Shown here piece by piece: positions 25,999 through 33,868 of a stretch of 64,000 nt of DNA. Position numbers and translations under genes: made by a program. Source of the DNA: Actinopolyspora saharensis (lineage in GTDB: Bacteria > Actinomycetota > Actinomycetes > Mycobacteriales > Pseudonocardiaceae); assembly GCF_900100925.1 (NCBI RefSeq), contig NZ_FNKO01000001.1, forward strand, positions 1,860,001 to 1,924,000, given 5' to 3'. Positions within the stretch are counted from its first letter, which is position 1. The number at the start of each line of letters is the position of its first letter. The notes beneath the pieces are model-generated. The model did not search any database. It was given only the letters and a program-made list of their open reading frames with translations, and was not told the DNA's origin.

Positions 25999-26627
25999 AG
26001 GCTGTCCAACCAGTTGCGCAGCAATCGGCTGCCCGCCTCCCCCGACTTCTCGGGGTGGAACTGGGTGGCCATCAGGGAACCGTCCTCCACGGCCGCGAGG
26101 AAGGACTCGCCGTGCTCGGACCTGATCAACCGGGTCTTGCCCGCACCGCCGTCCCCGGGGACGGCGGGCCACTCGCGGGCCGCGAAGGAGTGCACGAAGT
26201 AGAAGCGGGTCTCCGGGTCGAGACCGGCGAACAACACGCTGTCAGCGGGCGCGGACACCGTGTTCCACCCCATGTGCGGCAGCGGTTCGGAGCGAAGCCG
26301 TTCGACCGTACCGGGCCAGCGTCCGACCCCCTCGGCCTCGACGCCGTGCTCGACACCGCGTTCGAAGAGGATCTGCATTCCCACGCAGATCCCCAGCACG
26401 GGGCGATCGTCGCTCAGCCGACGGTCGATCACCCGGTCCCCTCCCGCGTCGAGCAGACCGCGCATGCAGGCCGAGAACGCACCGACACCGGGCACGACCA
26501 GGCCGTCCGCCTCGACGGCGCGCCGATGGTCGGCGGTCACCTCCACCTCGGCCCCGGCGCGCTCCAACGCGCGCTCGGCCGAACGGAGATTGCCCGATCC
26601 GTAGTCCAGTACGACGACTCGTGTCAC
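25995..26627 (-). CDS. hisH: Imidazole glycerol phosphate synthase, glutaminase subunit
   Basis: A class I glutamine amidotransferase of 210 residues that supplies ammonia to HisF. The nucleophile Cys81 is in [16 protein letters not shown], and the His/Glu pair is in [14 protein letters not shown]. The start [16 protein letters not shown] is typical. It is the first gene of the lower his segment (hisH, small membrane gene, priA, hisF, hisI). In most actinobacteria hisB lies directly upstream. Here soxR is divergent instead. Start GTG 26627. Confidence 0.96.
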   Translation of the reverse strand: MTRVVVLDYGSGNLRSAERALERAGAEVEVTADHRRAVEADGLVVPGVGAFSACMRGLLDAGGDRVIDRRLSDDRPVLGICVGMQILFERGVEHGVEAEGVGRWPGTVERLRSEPLPHMGWNTVSAPADSVLFAGLDPETRFYFVHSFAAREWPAVPGDGGAGKTRLIRSEHGESFLAAVEDGSLMATQFHPEKSGEAGSRLLRNWLDSL

Positions 26628-26679
26628 GGCTCCAGACTACCCGAATCGCCCGCAGCTCCCGGCAGGACCACACCTGTTC

Positions 26680-26695
26680 TTCCAGTGAACTGGAA
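26680..26695 (+). promoter_or_regulatory. SoxR operator (soxR box)
   Basis: TTCCAGT and ACTGGAA are perfect 7-base inverted arms around GA, 24 bases before soxR. This closely resembles the SoxR site in other bacteria. It overlaps the expected -35 region of the soxR promoter, so it should mediate autoregulation. It may also influence divergent hisH, which starts 53 bases away. Confidence 0.75.
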
Positions 26696-26705
26696 ATCCC
26701 GTCGG

Positions 26706-26711
26706 TAGACT
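26706..26711 (+). promoter_or_regulatory. Candidate -10 box of soxR, leaderless spacing
   Basis: TAGACT ends seven bases before the GTG start at 26719, so transcription would begin at or next to the start codon. A 20-base spacer from TTCCAG inside the dyad would suit the long spacers of SoxR-controlled promoters. Confidence 0.45.
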
Positions 26712-26718
26712 GGGCAGC

Positions 26719-27180
26719 GTGTCGACCTCCTCCGCAAAACTGACCATCGGCGAGGTGGCGGAACGCAGCGGTTTCGCGACCACTGCCCTTCGGTTCTACG
26801 AGGACCGCGGGCTGATCAGCTCGACCCGCACGAGCGGCAACCAGCGGCGTTACGAGCGCGGGGTGCTGCGCCGGCTCGCGTTCATCCGCGCGGCCCAGCG
26901 AGTCGGGCTCAGCCTGGACGACATCGCCGACGCGTTGAGCACGCTCCCGGACAACCACGCCCCCAGCAAGGCCGACTGGGCACGGCTCTCGGAGCACTGG
27001 CGGAACGAGCTCGACGCCAGGATCGACGGGTTGCAGCGCCTGCGCGACCGGCTCACCGGCTGCATCGGGTGCGGTTGCCTCTCGTTGAACACCTGCTCGC
27101 TGTACAACCCGGACGACCGGATGGCGCAAAAGGGTCCGGCCGCACCACTGCTGCGCCCCGAGGCCGAGGGCGGAGTGTGA
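26719..27180 (+). CDS. soxR: Redox-sensing transcriptional regulator SoxR
   Basis: A 153-residue MerR-family protein. The N-terminal winged helix contains LTIGEVAERSGFATTALRFY and ISSTRTSGNQRRY, followed by a dimerisation helix. The [2Fe-2S] cluster motif has Cys115, Cys118, Cys120 and Cys126 in CIGCGCLSLNTC, the exact SoxR spacing. In actinomycetes SoxR senses redox-active small molecules such as quinones and phenazines and controls exporters and oxidoreductases. No obvious export gene is adjacent, so its regulon lies elsewhere or includes nearby redox genes. Confidence 0.96.
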   Translation: MSTSSAKLTIGEVAERSGFATTALRFYEDRGLISSTRTSGNQRRYERGVLRRLAFIRAAQRVGLSLDDIADALSTLPDNHAPSKADWARLSEHWRNELDARIDGLQRLRDRLTGCIGCGCLSLNTCSLYNPDDRMAQKGPAAPLLRPEAEGGV

Positions 27181-27229
27181 CGCTGATCGGCGCGCTCCGA
27201 CCGCCCTCCTGGCGAGAGGTGCGCTCCGC

Positions 27230-27264
27230 GGAAGCTCCGGGGAGGGCTCGCGTGGCGAGCTTCC
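27230..27264. terminator. Hairpin between convergent soxR and the response regulator gene
   Basis: GGAAGCTC (27230-27237) and GAGCTTCC (27257-27264) are complementary, with a 19-base GC-rich spacer, in a convergent gap. No T-run. Weak terminator candidate. Confidence 0.4.
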
Positions 27265-27303
27265 CGACGCGACGTTTCCCGGCACAGCCGACGGCCGCCC
27301 CGG

Positions 27304-27984
27304 TCAGCAGTTCCCGTTCCAGCGGTAGCTCATCTCGGGACGCCCCACCCCTCCGTGGCGGGGAGCACGCGACACGGTGCCGCACTCGACCAGGTACTCC
27401 AGATACCTGCGGGCGGTCACCCTGGAAACACCGCTGAACCGGCCGACCGTCTCGGCCGAGCCGCCGTCCGGAAGCTCCCGCACGGCCGAAGCCACCGACT
27501 CGAGCGTCTGCTGCCCCATCCCCTTGGGCAGTTCGCGGCGATCCCCGTCGCGCAGCGCGGAGAAGGCGTGGTCTATCTCGTGCTGACCGTTGACGGCCCC
27601 CTCCCGGGAAATGCTGTTCCGGAAGCGGGCGTAGTTCTCCAGCTTCTCCCGCATCGCCGCGAAGGTGAACGGTTTGAGCAGGTACTGCACCACGCCGCTG
27701 GCCACCGACTCGCGTACCCGGCTGAGATCGCGAGCCGAGGTGACCGCGATCACGTCGGTCTCGCTCGCCTGCCTCCGCAGGGTGCGGCTCACCCGCAGAC
27801 CGTCCATATCGGGCAGTCGGAGGTCGAGCAGCACCAGGTCCGCGGGAGTGTGACCGAGGAACCGCAGAGCTTCCTGACCGGTGCGGACCCGGCCGACCAC
27901 GCGGAATCCGCTCACGCTGTTCGCGCAGTTCTCGTGGGCCTCGCCCGCCACCTCGTCGTCCTCCACCACCAGGACCGAGATCAC
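27304..27984 (-). CDS. CitB/DcuR-type response regulator
   Basis: A 226-residue two-component regulator. The receiver has Asp9/Asp10, the phospho-acceptor Asp54 in LVLLDLRLPDMDG and Lys104 in YLLKPFTF. The C-terminal part (about 155-226) holds the CitB-type helix-turn-helix: SAETVGRFSGVSRVTARRYLE and a closing GRPEMSYRW. Such regulators control carboxylate uptake and catabolism. The start lies one base after the kinase stop, so both are made from one message. The GntP permease, divergent from the kinase gene, is the probable target. Confidence 0.92.
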   Translation of the reverse strand: MISVLVVEDDEVAGEAHENCANSVSGFRVVGRVRTGQEALRFLGHTPADLVLLDLRLPDMDGLRVSRTLRRQASETDVIAVTSARDLSRVRESVASGVVQYLLKPFTFAAMREKLENYARFRNSISREGAVNGQHEIDHAFSALRDGDRRELPKGMGQQTLESVASAVRELPDGGSAETVGRFSGVSRVTARRYLEYLVECGTVSRAPRHGGVGRPEMSYRWNGNC

Positions 27985-27985
27985 G

Positions 27986-29647
27986 TCATCCTCCTGCCTT
28001 CGGTTCCCGCCCGGCGAGCGGCTCCAGGGGCAACCACGCGGTGAAAGCCGCTCCCCGCATTCGACCGGTGCCGTTGGTCACTTCGACGTGGCCACCACGA
28101 CGGCGAACACTCTGCCCCACGAGGGCAAGTCCCAATCCCCTGCCGTCGCCCTTGCCCGAGTGGCCGCGGCGGAACAGCTCGCGCGTGGCTCCCGCATCGA
28201 CACCCGGACCGTTGTCGACCACCCCGACCAGCAGCCCCGTCTCCTCGGCGCGGAGGGTCACGTCGACCTCGGGGGCCTCGACCCCGGCGGCCAGCACCGC
28301 CTCCACCGCGTTGTCGATCAGGTTCCCGAGCACGGTCACCAGCTCCCGGGGGTCCAGGGCCTCCGACGCCGACTCGTCGACCCGGGTGTCCTCGGTTATG
28401 CCGATCTCGACCCCGCGCTCACGTGCCTCGGCGGTCTTGCCGAGCAGCACGGCGGCCAGCACCGGCTCCTCCACGGCACCGACCACCCGATCGGTGAGCT
28501 GCTGAGCGGTGCGCAGCTCCGCGGTCGCGAACTCCACGGCCTGTTCGGTGCGTCCGAGCTCGATCAGCGAGACGACCGTGTGCAGCCTGTTGGCCGACTC
28601 GTGGGCCTGCGAACGCAGCGACTCCGAGAACCCGCGCAGCGTGTCGATCTCGCGGTTCAGCGTGCGCAGCTCGGTGTGGTCCCGCAGGGTGACCACGTTG
28701 CCGAGCTCCCCGTCATCGCCGCTCGCCGCGGCCACGGTCACGAGAAGCACCCTGTCCTCGGTCAGGTGCAGCTCGTCGCGCACCGGAGCCCGACTTCCCA
28801 GAGCCTCCGCCAGGGAGTCGGGCAGTCCGAGCTCGTCGACGCGGCTGCCCTCCGTGCGCGCCGGATCCAGTCCCAACAGCACGGCGGCCCCGTCGTTGCA
28901 CAGGGTCACCACCCCGGTGGGGGAAACCAGCAGCAGACCCTCGCGCACGGCGTGCAGGATCGCCTCGTGGTAGTCGTGCACCCGGCTCAGCGCGGCCGGG
29001 GAGAGACCGTGGGTGTAGCGGCGCATGCGTACGCTGACCAGGTAGGTCGCCAGCCCGCCCAGCAGCAGCGCCGCTCCCGCCACCAGCAGGAGGGCGCGTA
29101 ACTGGCCCTGCAGCTGCCCGGTGAGCACCCGGAGCTTGATCCCGACGCTGACCAGCGCCCGCACTTCTCCCGACGGGGAGAGCACGGGGGCCACCGCCCG
29201 CACGGAAGGCCCCAGGGTTCCCGTGTAGGTCTCGGTGAAGGTGTTGCCGCGCACCGCGGGGCCGATGTGCCCCCAGAAGCGCTCCCCGATCCTGCTCGGA
29301 TCCGGGTGGGTGTAGCGGATGCCCTCCTTGCTCATGATCGTCACGAAGTCCACCCCCGTGCGAGCGGTCGTCCGCCTCGCCAGCGGCTGAAGCCGCTCGC
29401 TCGGATCGGCATCGTCCAGAGCGGACTTCAGGCTGGGCATCCCCGCCAGGGTTCTCGCCAGGGAGCGGACCTCGTCGCGCGCGGACTCCCGGTTCTGCGC
29501 ACGAGCGCTGTACCAGGCCAGTCCGGAACCGGCCAGGATCACCACGATCACGATCACCGCCTGGAGGACGAACAGACGTCGCGCCAGGCTCCAACGGGCG
29601 TCGCCTCCTTCGCGAGGCGGAACGCGCTTACCGGAATCGGTCAACAT
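27986..29647 (-). CDS. CitA/DcuS-type sensor histidine kinase
   Basis: The kinase has about 553 residues. The first membrane helix is at about 24-46. An extracellular Cache/PDC-type sensor spans about 50-180 and includes IMSKEGIRYTHPDPSRIGERF, a pattern typical of citrate and C4-dicarboxylate sensors. The second helix is at about 183-206 and a PAS domain at about 225-325. The phospho-histidine His349 lies in SQAHESANRLHTVVSL, and the ATPase domain has NLIDNAVEAV and GRGLGLALVGQSV. Start ATG 29647 is tentative, because GGGGAGGG almost abuts it and TTG 29644 is also possible. The ligand is probably a small carboxylate. Confidence 0.92.
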   Translation of the reverse strand: MLTDSGKRVPPREGGDARWSLARRLFVLQAVIVIVVILAGSGLAWYSARAQNRESARDEVRSLARTLAGMPSLKSALDDADPSERLQPLARRTTARTGVDFVTIMSKEGIRYTHPDPSRIGERFWGHIGPAVRGNTFTETYTGTLGPSVRAVAPVLSPSGEVRALVSVGIKLRVLTGQLQGQLRALLLVAGAALLLGGLATYLVSVRMRRYTHGLSPAALSRVHDYHEAILHAVREGLLLVSPTGVVTLCNDGAAVLLGLDPARTEGSRVDELGLPDSLAEALGSRAPVRDELHLTEDRVLLVTVAAASGDDGELGNVVTLRDHTELRTLNREIDTLRGFSESLRSQAHESANRLHTVVSLIELGRTEQAVEFATAELRTAQQLTDRVVGAVEEPVLAAVLLGKTAEARERGVEIGITEDTRVDESASEALDPRELVTVLGNLIDNAVEAVLAAGVEAPEVDVTLRAEETGLLVGVVDNGPGVDAGATRELFRRGHSGKGDGRGLGLALVGQSVRRRGGHVEVTNGTGRMRGAAFTAWLPLEPLAGREPKAGG

Positions 29648-29663
29648 CCCTCCCCGGCGGCTC

Positions 29664-31133
29664 GTGAACGAAATGAACACAACGATGACACCGCACGAGC
29701 AGCGACCGATAGTTCCCCGCGACATCGCACGGACGCAACACGGAGTTAACCGTGATGACGACGGAAAGGTCGGGCGGTTGAGCGAATCCCTGATTCTCCT
29801 GCACACCGGGATCGCCATAGCGGGGACGATCCTGCTGATTCTCGCGTTGCGCATCGAGCCGCTGATGGCGCTACTGCTCGGATCACTCTACCTCGGGCTG
29901 GCCACCGGGCTCGGCTTCAGCGGGACGGCCGAGGCCGTAACCAGTGGTTTCGGCGACATAATGACCGAAATAGGCCTGCTGATCACCTTCGGCGTGCTGC
30001 TGGGGTCGCTGCTGTCGGTGACCGGCGCGTTGCGCAAGCTCACCGAGAGCCTGTTACGCGTGTTCGGGGCCGAACGCTCCCCCTACGTGTTCGGAACCGC
30101 GATGAGCAGCATATTCCCCGCCATCTACACGGACGTGCTGCTCGTGCTGACCGCGCCGCTGGGCAGGTCCATCGCACCGCGCATCAAGCGGGACGGAACC
30201 GCGGCCATGGGCGCGGCCCTGATCCTCGGTTCCGAGCTCGGGCTGGTCCTCGTCGTCCCGGGCGCGGGAGCGCTGGCCGTGGCCGGACTGCTCAACGTCG
30301 GTCTGGGACGGATGCTGCTGTTCGGACTGCTGGTCACGATCCCCACCGCGCTGCTGACCATCTACCTCTACCGGTGGCTGCTGCGCGGCGGGCTGTGGAA
30401 CGCCGAGAAGGACGAGCTCACGGCGCAGGAACACGGCGAGGACGCCCAGCAGGAAGCGGAGGCGAGCACGAGCGAGAGCGGCGACCGGCTCCCCTCCCTG
30501 GGAATCTCGCTGCTGCCGCTGGTGCTCGCCATCGTGCTCATCGCCATGGGCGGGATCGCCAAGGTCGCGGGGGTGACCTCCGGCCCGCTCGCCTTTCTCG
30601 GCAACCCGCTGATCGCCCTGTTCATCGGCGTGATCGGGGCCTATCTGCTGGCGTGGCGCACGTTCTCCCGCGGTGTGGCCAGCTCGGCCGTGGCCGAGGG
30701 CATGCGCGAGTGCGGTCCGATCCTGATCATCACCGGTATCGGCGGCTCGCTGGGCGGGGTGATCTCCGCGACCGGCTTGGAGGAGATCCTGTCCGGCTAC
30801 TTCTCCTCGAACGCCTTCTCGCCGCTGCTGCTGGCCTGGATCATCGCGGCCGTGCTGCACGTGGCCATCGGCTCCACCTCGGTCGCCGCGATCACGGCAG
30901 GCAGCATCCTCGCCCCCGCGCTGGGCGGAACGGACACGGCCCCGCTGCTGATCGCCCTGGCCGCCGGTTCGGGCGCGCTGTTCGCCGTGCACGTCAACAG
31001 CAACTTCTTCTGGATGTTCCAACGGCTGCTGGGCCTGAGCACGCGCGGAACCCTGAAGACCTGCACGCTGGTGACGATGATGGCCTCGGTGATCTCGCTG
31101 GTCTGCGTGCTGGTGCTCAGTCCGTTCGTCTGA
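29664..31133 (+). CDS. GntP family permease
   Basis: A 489-residue permease with about 12 membrane helices, a polar N-terminus of about 40 residues and a charged loop at about 250-275. Family signatures are GLATGLGFSGTAEAVTSGFG, IFPAIYTDVLLVLTAPLGRS, GIGGSLGGVISATGLEEIL and HVAIGSTSVAAITAGSILAP. GntP proteins import gluconate or related hydroxy acids by proton symport. Its start at GTG 29664 (ATG 29673 and 29685 also possible) is only about 16 bases from the divergent sensor kinase start. That makes it the likely target of that two-component system. Substrate inferred only at class level. Confidence 0.88.
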   Translation: MNEMNTTMTPHEQRPIVPRDIARTQHGVNRDDDGKVGRLSESLILLHTGIAIAGTILLILALRIEPLMALLLGSLYLGLATGLGFSGTAEAVTSGFGDIMTEIGLLITFGVLLGSLLSVTGALRKLTESLLRVFGAERSPYVFGTAMSSIFPAIYTDVLLVLTAPLGRSIAPRIKRDGTAAMGAALILGSELGLVLVVPGAGALAVAGLLNVGLGRMLLFGLLVTIPTALLTIYLYRWLLRGGLWNAEKDELTAQEHGEDAQQEAEASTSESGDRLPSLGISLLPLVLAIVLIAMGGIAKVAGVTSGPLAFLGNPLIALFIGVIGAYLLAWRTFSRGVASSAVAEGMRECGPILIITGIGGSLGGVISATGLEEILSGYFSSNAFSPLLLAWIIAAVLHVAIGSTSVAAITAGSILAPALGGTDTAPLLIALAAGSGALFAVHVNSNFFWMFQRLLGLSTRGTLKTCTLVTMMASVISLVCVLVLSPFV

Positions 31134-31217
31134 CGGGTGCCCGCACCCCGGTCGCACCCGGACGCCGGGCACCACCTCGGACGGTGCGCCCCGGCCCGGA
31201 ACGGCCTTCCGGCTGCG

Positions 31218-31246
31218 GAGCACGTCGCGCGGCGCGCGGCGTGCTC
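31218..31246. terminator. Hairpin between gntP and the small membrane gene
   Basis: GAGCACG and CGTGCTC pair, and the stem continues inward through CGCGC/GCGCG with one G-T pair. It lies in a convergent gap. No T-run on either strand. Confidence 0.5.
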
Positions 31247-31247
31247 C

Positions 31248-31397
31248 TCACAGCCACAGCAACCCACCGGCCAGCGCCACCAGCGCGGCCACCGCGAGCA
31301 CCACGGCCAGTCCCCGCGCGGTTTTCCACATCGCGTAGGTACCGCCCGCGAGAAACCCCGCGAAGGCCAGCAGAAAGATCGGCAGGAAGTCCCGCAC
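31248..31397 (-). CDS. Small two-helix membrane protein downstream of the molybdopterin oxidoreductase
   Basis: A 49-residue frame from GTG 31397 (GGAG six bases upstream) to TGA 31248. It begins MRDFLPIFLLAFAGFLAGG, has TYAMWKTARG as a short polar turn, and ends with AVAALVALAGGLLWL, giving two membrane helices. It lies 55 bases after the FdhF/YdeP gene on the same strand and may be co-transcribed. No family recognised. The hydrophobic pattern and good ribosome site make it more likely real than chance. Confidence 0.6.
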   Translation of the reverse strand: MRDFLPIFLLAFAGFLAGGTYAMWKTARGLAVVLAVAALVALAGGLLWL

Positions 31398-31452
31398 GGC
31401 ACGCTCCGCTCGTCACCGGGAAAGGATGTCCCGGTGATTCTCGCCGACCGGT

Positions 31453-33825
31453 TCAGCCGCGTTCGAGCCGGATGACCACGGCCTTGGACACCGGCGTGTT
31501 GGACCCCTCGGCGACCGAGTCCAGCGGAACCAGCGGGTTCGCCTCCGGGTAGTAGGCCGCGGCACAACCGCGCGGAGTCGAGTAGGGCACCACCCGGAAC
31601 CCCTCGGCGCGGCGCTGCTCGATACCGCCGGAACCGTCGGCCCACTCCGAGACCAGATCGACCGTCTCGCCGTCGGCGAAACCGAGCTCGTCCATGTCCG
31701 CGGAGTTGACCAGCACCACGCGGCGCGCGTTCTCCACCCCGCGGTACCGGTCGGAGAGCCCGTAGACCGTGGTGTTGTACTGGTCGTGGCTGCGCAGGCT
31801 CTGCAGCAGCAACCGCCCCTCGGGGACGTGGATCATCCGCGGAACGTTCGCGGTGAAGTTGGCCCTGCCCGTGGGGGTGGGAAAGCTCCGGCTGTCCCGC
31901 GGCGGATGCGGCAGCACGAAACCGTCGGGCTCGCGCACCTTTCGGTTGTAGTCGGCGCATCCGGGGACCACATTGGCTATGCGCTCCCGAATCCGATCGT
32001 AGTCCTGTTCGAACTCCTCCCAGGGAACGCGGTGCCCGGGACCGAACACCGCACGCGCCAGCCGGGAGATTATGGCCACTTCGGACAGCTGCTGGTCCGA
32101 GGAGGGCGCCAATCGCCCCCGCGAAGCGTGCACGACCGACATCGAGTCCTCGACGGTCACGAACTGGTCCCCGCTGCGCTGCCGGTCCCGCTCGGTTCGT
32201 CCGAGCGTCGGCAGGATCAGCGCTGTTCGCCCCGGAACCACGTGCGAGCGGTTGAGCTTGGTGGAGATCTGGACGGTCAGCTCGCAGCCGCGCAGTGCCC
32301 GCTCGGTGGCAGCACTGTCCGGTGTGGCCGCCGCGAAGTTCCCGCCCAGTCCGATGAACGCGGCACAACGGCCTTCGTGCATGGCGTGCAGGGTCTCGAC
32401 CGTGTCCCAGCCCGGTTCCCGCGGGACCCGCAGGTCGAACTCCTCGTCCAGCGCGGCCAGGAACGACTCGGGCATCCTCTCCCAGATCCCCATCGTCCGG
32501 TCACCCTGCACGTTGGAGTGCCCCCGCACCGGGCACACCCCCGCACCGGGCTTGCCGATCATCCCCCGCATCAGCTGCACGTTCACGATCTCGCGGATGG
32601 TGGGCACCGCCTGCCGGTGCTGGGTTATCCCCATCGCCCAGCAGACCACGGTTCCGCTCGACTCGGCGAACATCCGCGCGATTCGCTCGATCTGCTCCCG
32701 CTCCAGGCCGGTGAGCCGCTCCACCTCGGTCCAGTCGACGTCGCGCGCCTGCTCGGCGAACTCGGCGAACCCCTCGGTGTGGTTCTCGATGAAGGAGCTG
32801 TCCAGCACGGTTCCCGGGGCCTCGTCCTCGGCGCGCATCAGCAGCGCGCTGATCGCCTTGAACAGCGCGAGGTCACCGCCGATGCGGATCTGGGCGAACT
32901 CGTCGGCCAGCGGAGTCCCCGCACCGACCACGCCGCGCACGCTCTGGGGGTTGCGGAAACGCATCAGCCCGGTCTCCGGCAGCGGATTGATCGCGAGGAT
33001 CTTCCCGCCGCGCTGCTTCACCCGCTCCAGCGAGCTGAGCATCCGGGGATGGTTGGTTCCCGGGTTCTGCCCCATCACCACGACGAGATCGGCGTTCTCC
33101 AGGTCGTGCAGGCTCACCGAGCCCTTGCCGACCCCGATGGTCTCGTTCAGCGCCGTTCCGGAGGACTCGTGGCACATGTTCGAGCAGTCGGGCAGGTTGT
33201 TCGAGCCCATCGACCGGGCCAGCAGCTGGTAGCAGAAAGCGGCCTCGTTGCTGGCGCGTCCCGAGGTGTAGAAGGCGGTGCGCTCGGCGCCGAGCTCGTT
33301 CAGCTTCTCGGCGATCACTCGGAAGGCCTCCGCCCACTCCACGGGGCGGTAGTGCGTGTCGCCCTCCCGCTTGATCACCGGAGTGGTCAGCCGCCCCTGC
33401 TGTCCCAGCCAGTAGTCGGTGCGCTCGGACAGATCGTCGACCGAGTGCTCACGGAAGAACTCGGCGTCGACGGTGCGGGTGGTGGCCTCCTCGGCCACAG
33501 CCTTGGCCCCGTTCTCGCAGAACTCCGCGAACTTGCGGGACTCGCCGTCCTCCTCCCGGGGATCCGGCCAGGCGCACCCCGGGCAGTCGAAACCGCTGCG
33601 CTGGTTCAGCAGCGGCAACGTCCTGGCTGTCCGCACAGGTCCCATCTGCTCGAGGCTGCGGCGCAGCGCGACCGTGATCCCGCGCACTCCGACCGCAGCC
33701 CGTTCGGGCTCGTGCACTTCGAGTTCCGACTCGTCGATGTCCTTTTCGGGGCTCTGCCGTCCCACGAGATCCACCCGTCCCTCGTCACGAACGCGGAGGT
33801 TTCGATGCAGGCGATCCGCGCGCAT
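31453..33825 (-). CDS. FdhF/YdeP-type molybdopterin oxidoreductase
   Basis: A 790-residue molybdenum-cofactor enzyme of the formate dehydrogenase alpha-like YdeP group. The N-terminal hallmark NQRSGFDCPGCAWPDP (Cys81, Cys84) is followed by AFYTSGRASNEAAFCYQL, CSNMCHESSGTALNETIGVG, VVMGQNPGTNHPRML, CPVRGHSNVQGDRTMGIWE and, near the end, LRSHDQYNTTVYGLSDRYRG (cofactor binding). The reaction is unknown for most members. Some are linked to acid tolerance or formate oxidation. ATG 33825 has AAGGA 7 bases upstream. No fdhD or other subunit is adjacent, so partners must be encoded elsewhere. Confidence 0.92.
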   Translation of the reverse strand: MRADRLHRNLRVRDEGRVDLVGRQSPEKDIDESELEVHEPERAAVGVRGITVALRRSLEQMGPVRTARTLPLLNQRSGFDCPGCAWPDPREEDGESRKFAEFCENGAKAVAEEATTRTVDAEFFREHSVDDLSERTDYWLGQQGRLTTPVIKREGDTHYRPVEWAEAFRVIAEKLNELGAERTAFYTSGRASNEAAFCYQLLARSMGSNNLPDCSNMCHESSGTALNETIGVGKGSVSLHDLENADLVVVMGQNPGTNHPRMLSSLERVKQRGGKILAINPLPETGLMRFRNPQSVRGVVGAGTPLADEFAQIRIGGDLALFKAISALLMRAEDEAPGTVLDSSFIENHTEGFAEFAEQARDVDWTEVERLTGLEREQIERIARMFAESSGTVVCWAMGITQHRQAVPTIREIVNVQLMRGMIGKPGAGVCPVRGHSNVQGDRTMGIWERMPESFLAALDEEFDLRVPREPGWDTVETLHAMHEGRCAAFIGLGGNFAAATPDSAATERALRGCELTVQISTKLNRSHVVPGRTALILPTLGRTERDRQRSGDQFVTVEDSMSVVHASRGRLAPSSDQQLSEVAIISRLARAVFGPGHRVPWEEFEQDYDRIRERIANVVPGCADYNRKVREPDGFVLPHPPRDSRSFPTPTGRANFTANVPRMIHVPEGRLLLQSLRSHDQYNTTVYGLSDRYRGVENARRVVLVNSADMDELGFADGETVDLVSEWADGSGGIEQRRAEGFRVVPYSTPRGCAAAYYPEANPLVPLDSVAEGSNTPVSKAVVIRLERG

Positions 33826-33868
33826 CGATCGTTCCTTCCAGTGTACTCGGCGCGATCACGTCCTTCGA

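Noticed and set aside
30054..31223. Open frame of 389 codons antisense to gntP
   Set aside because: The composition is dominated by Gln, Arg, His, Asp and Gly and shows no motif. The opposite strand encodes a clear membrane permease.
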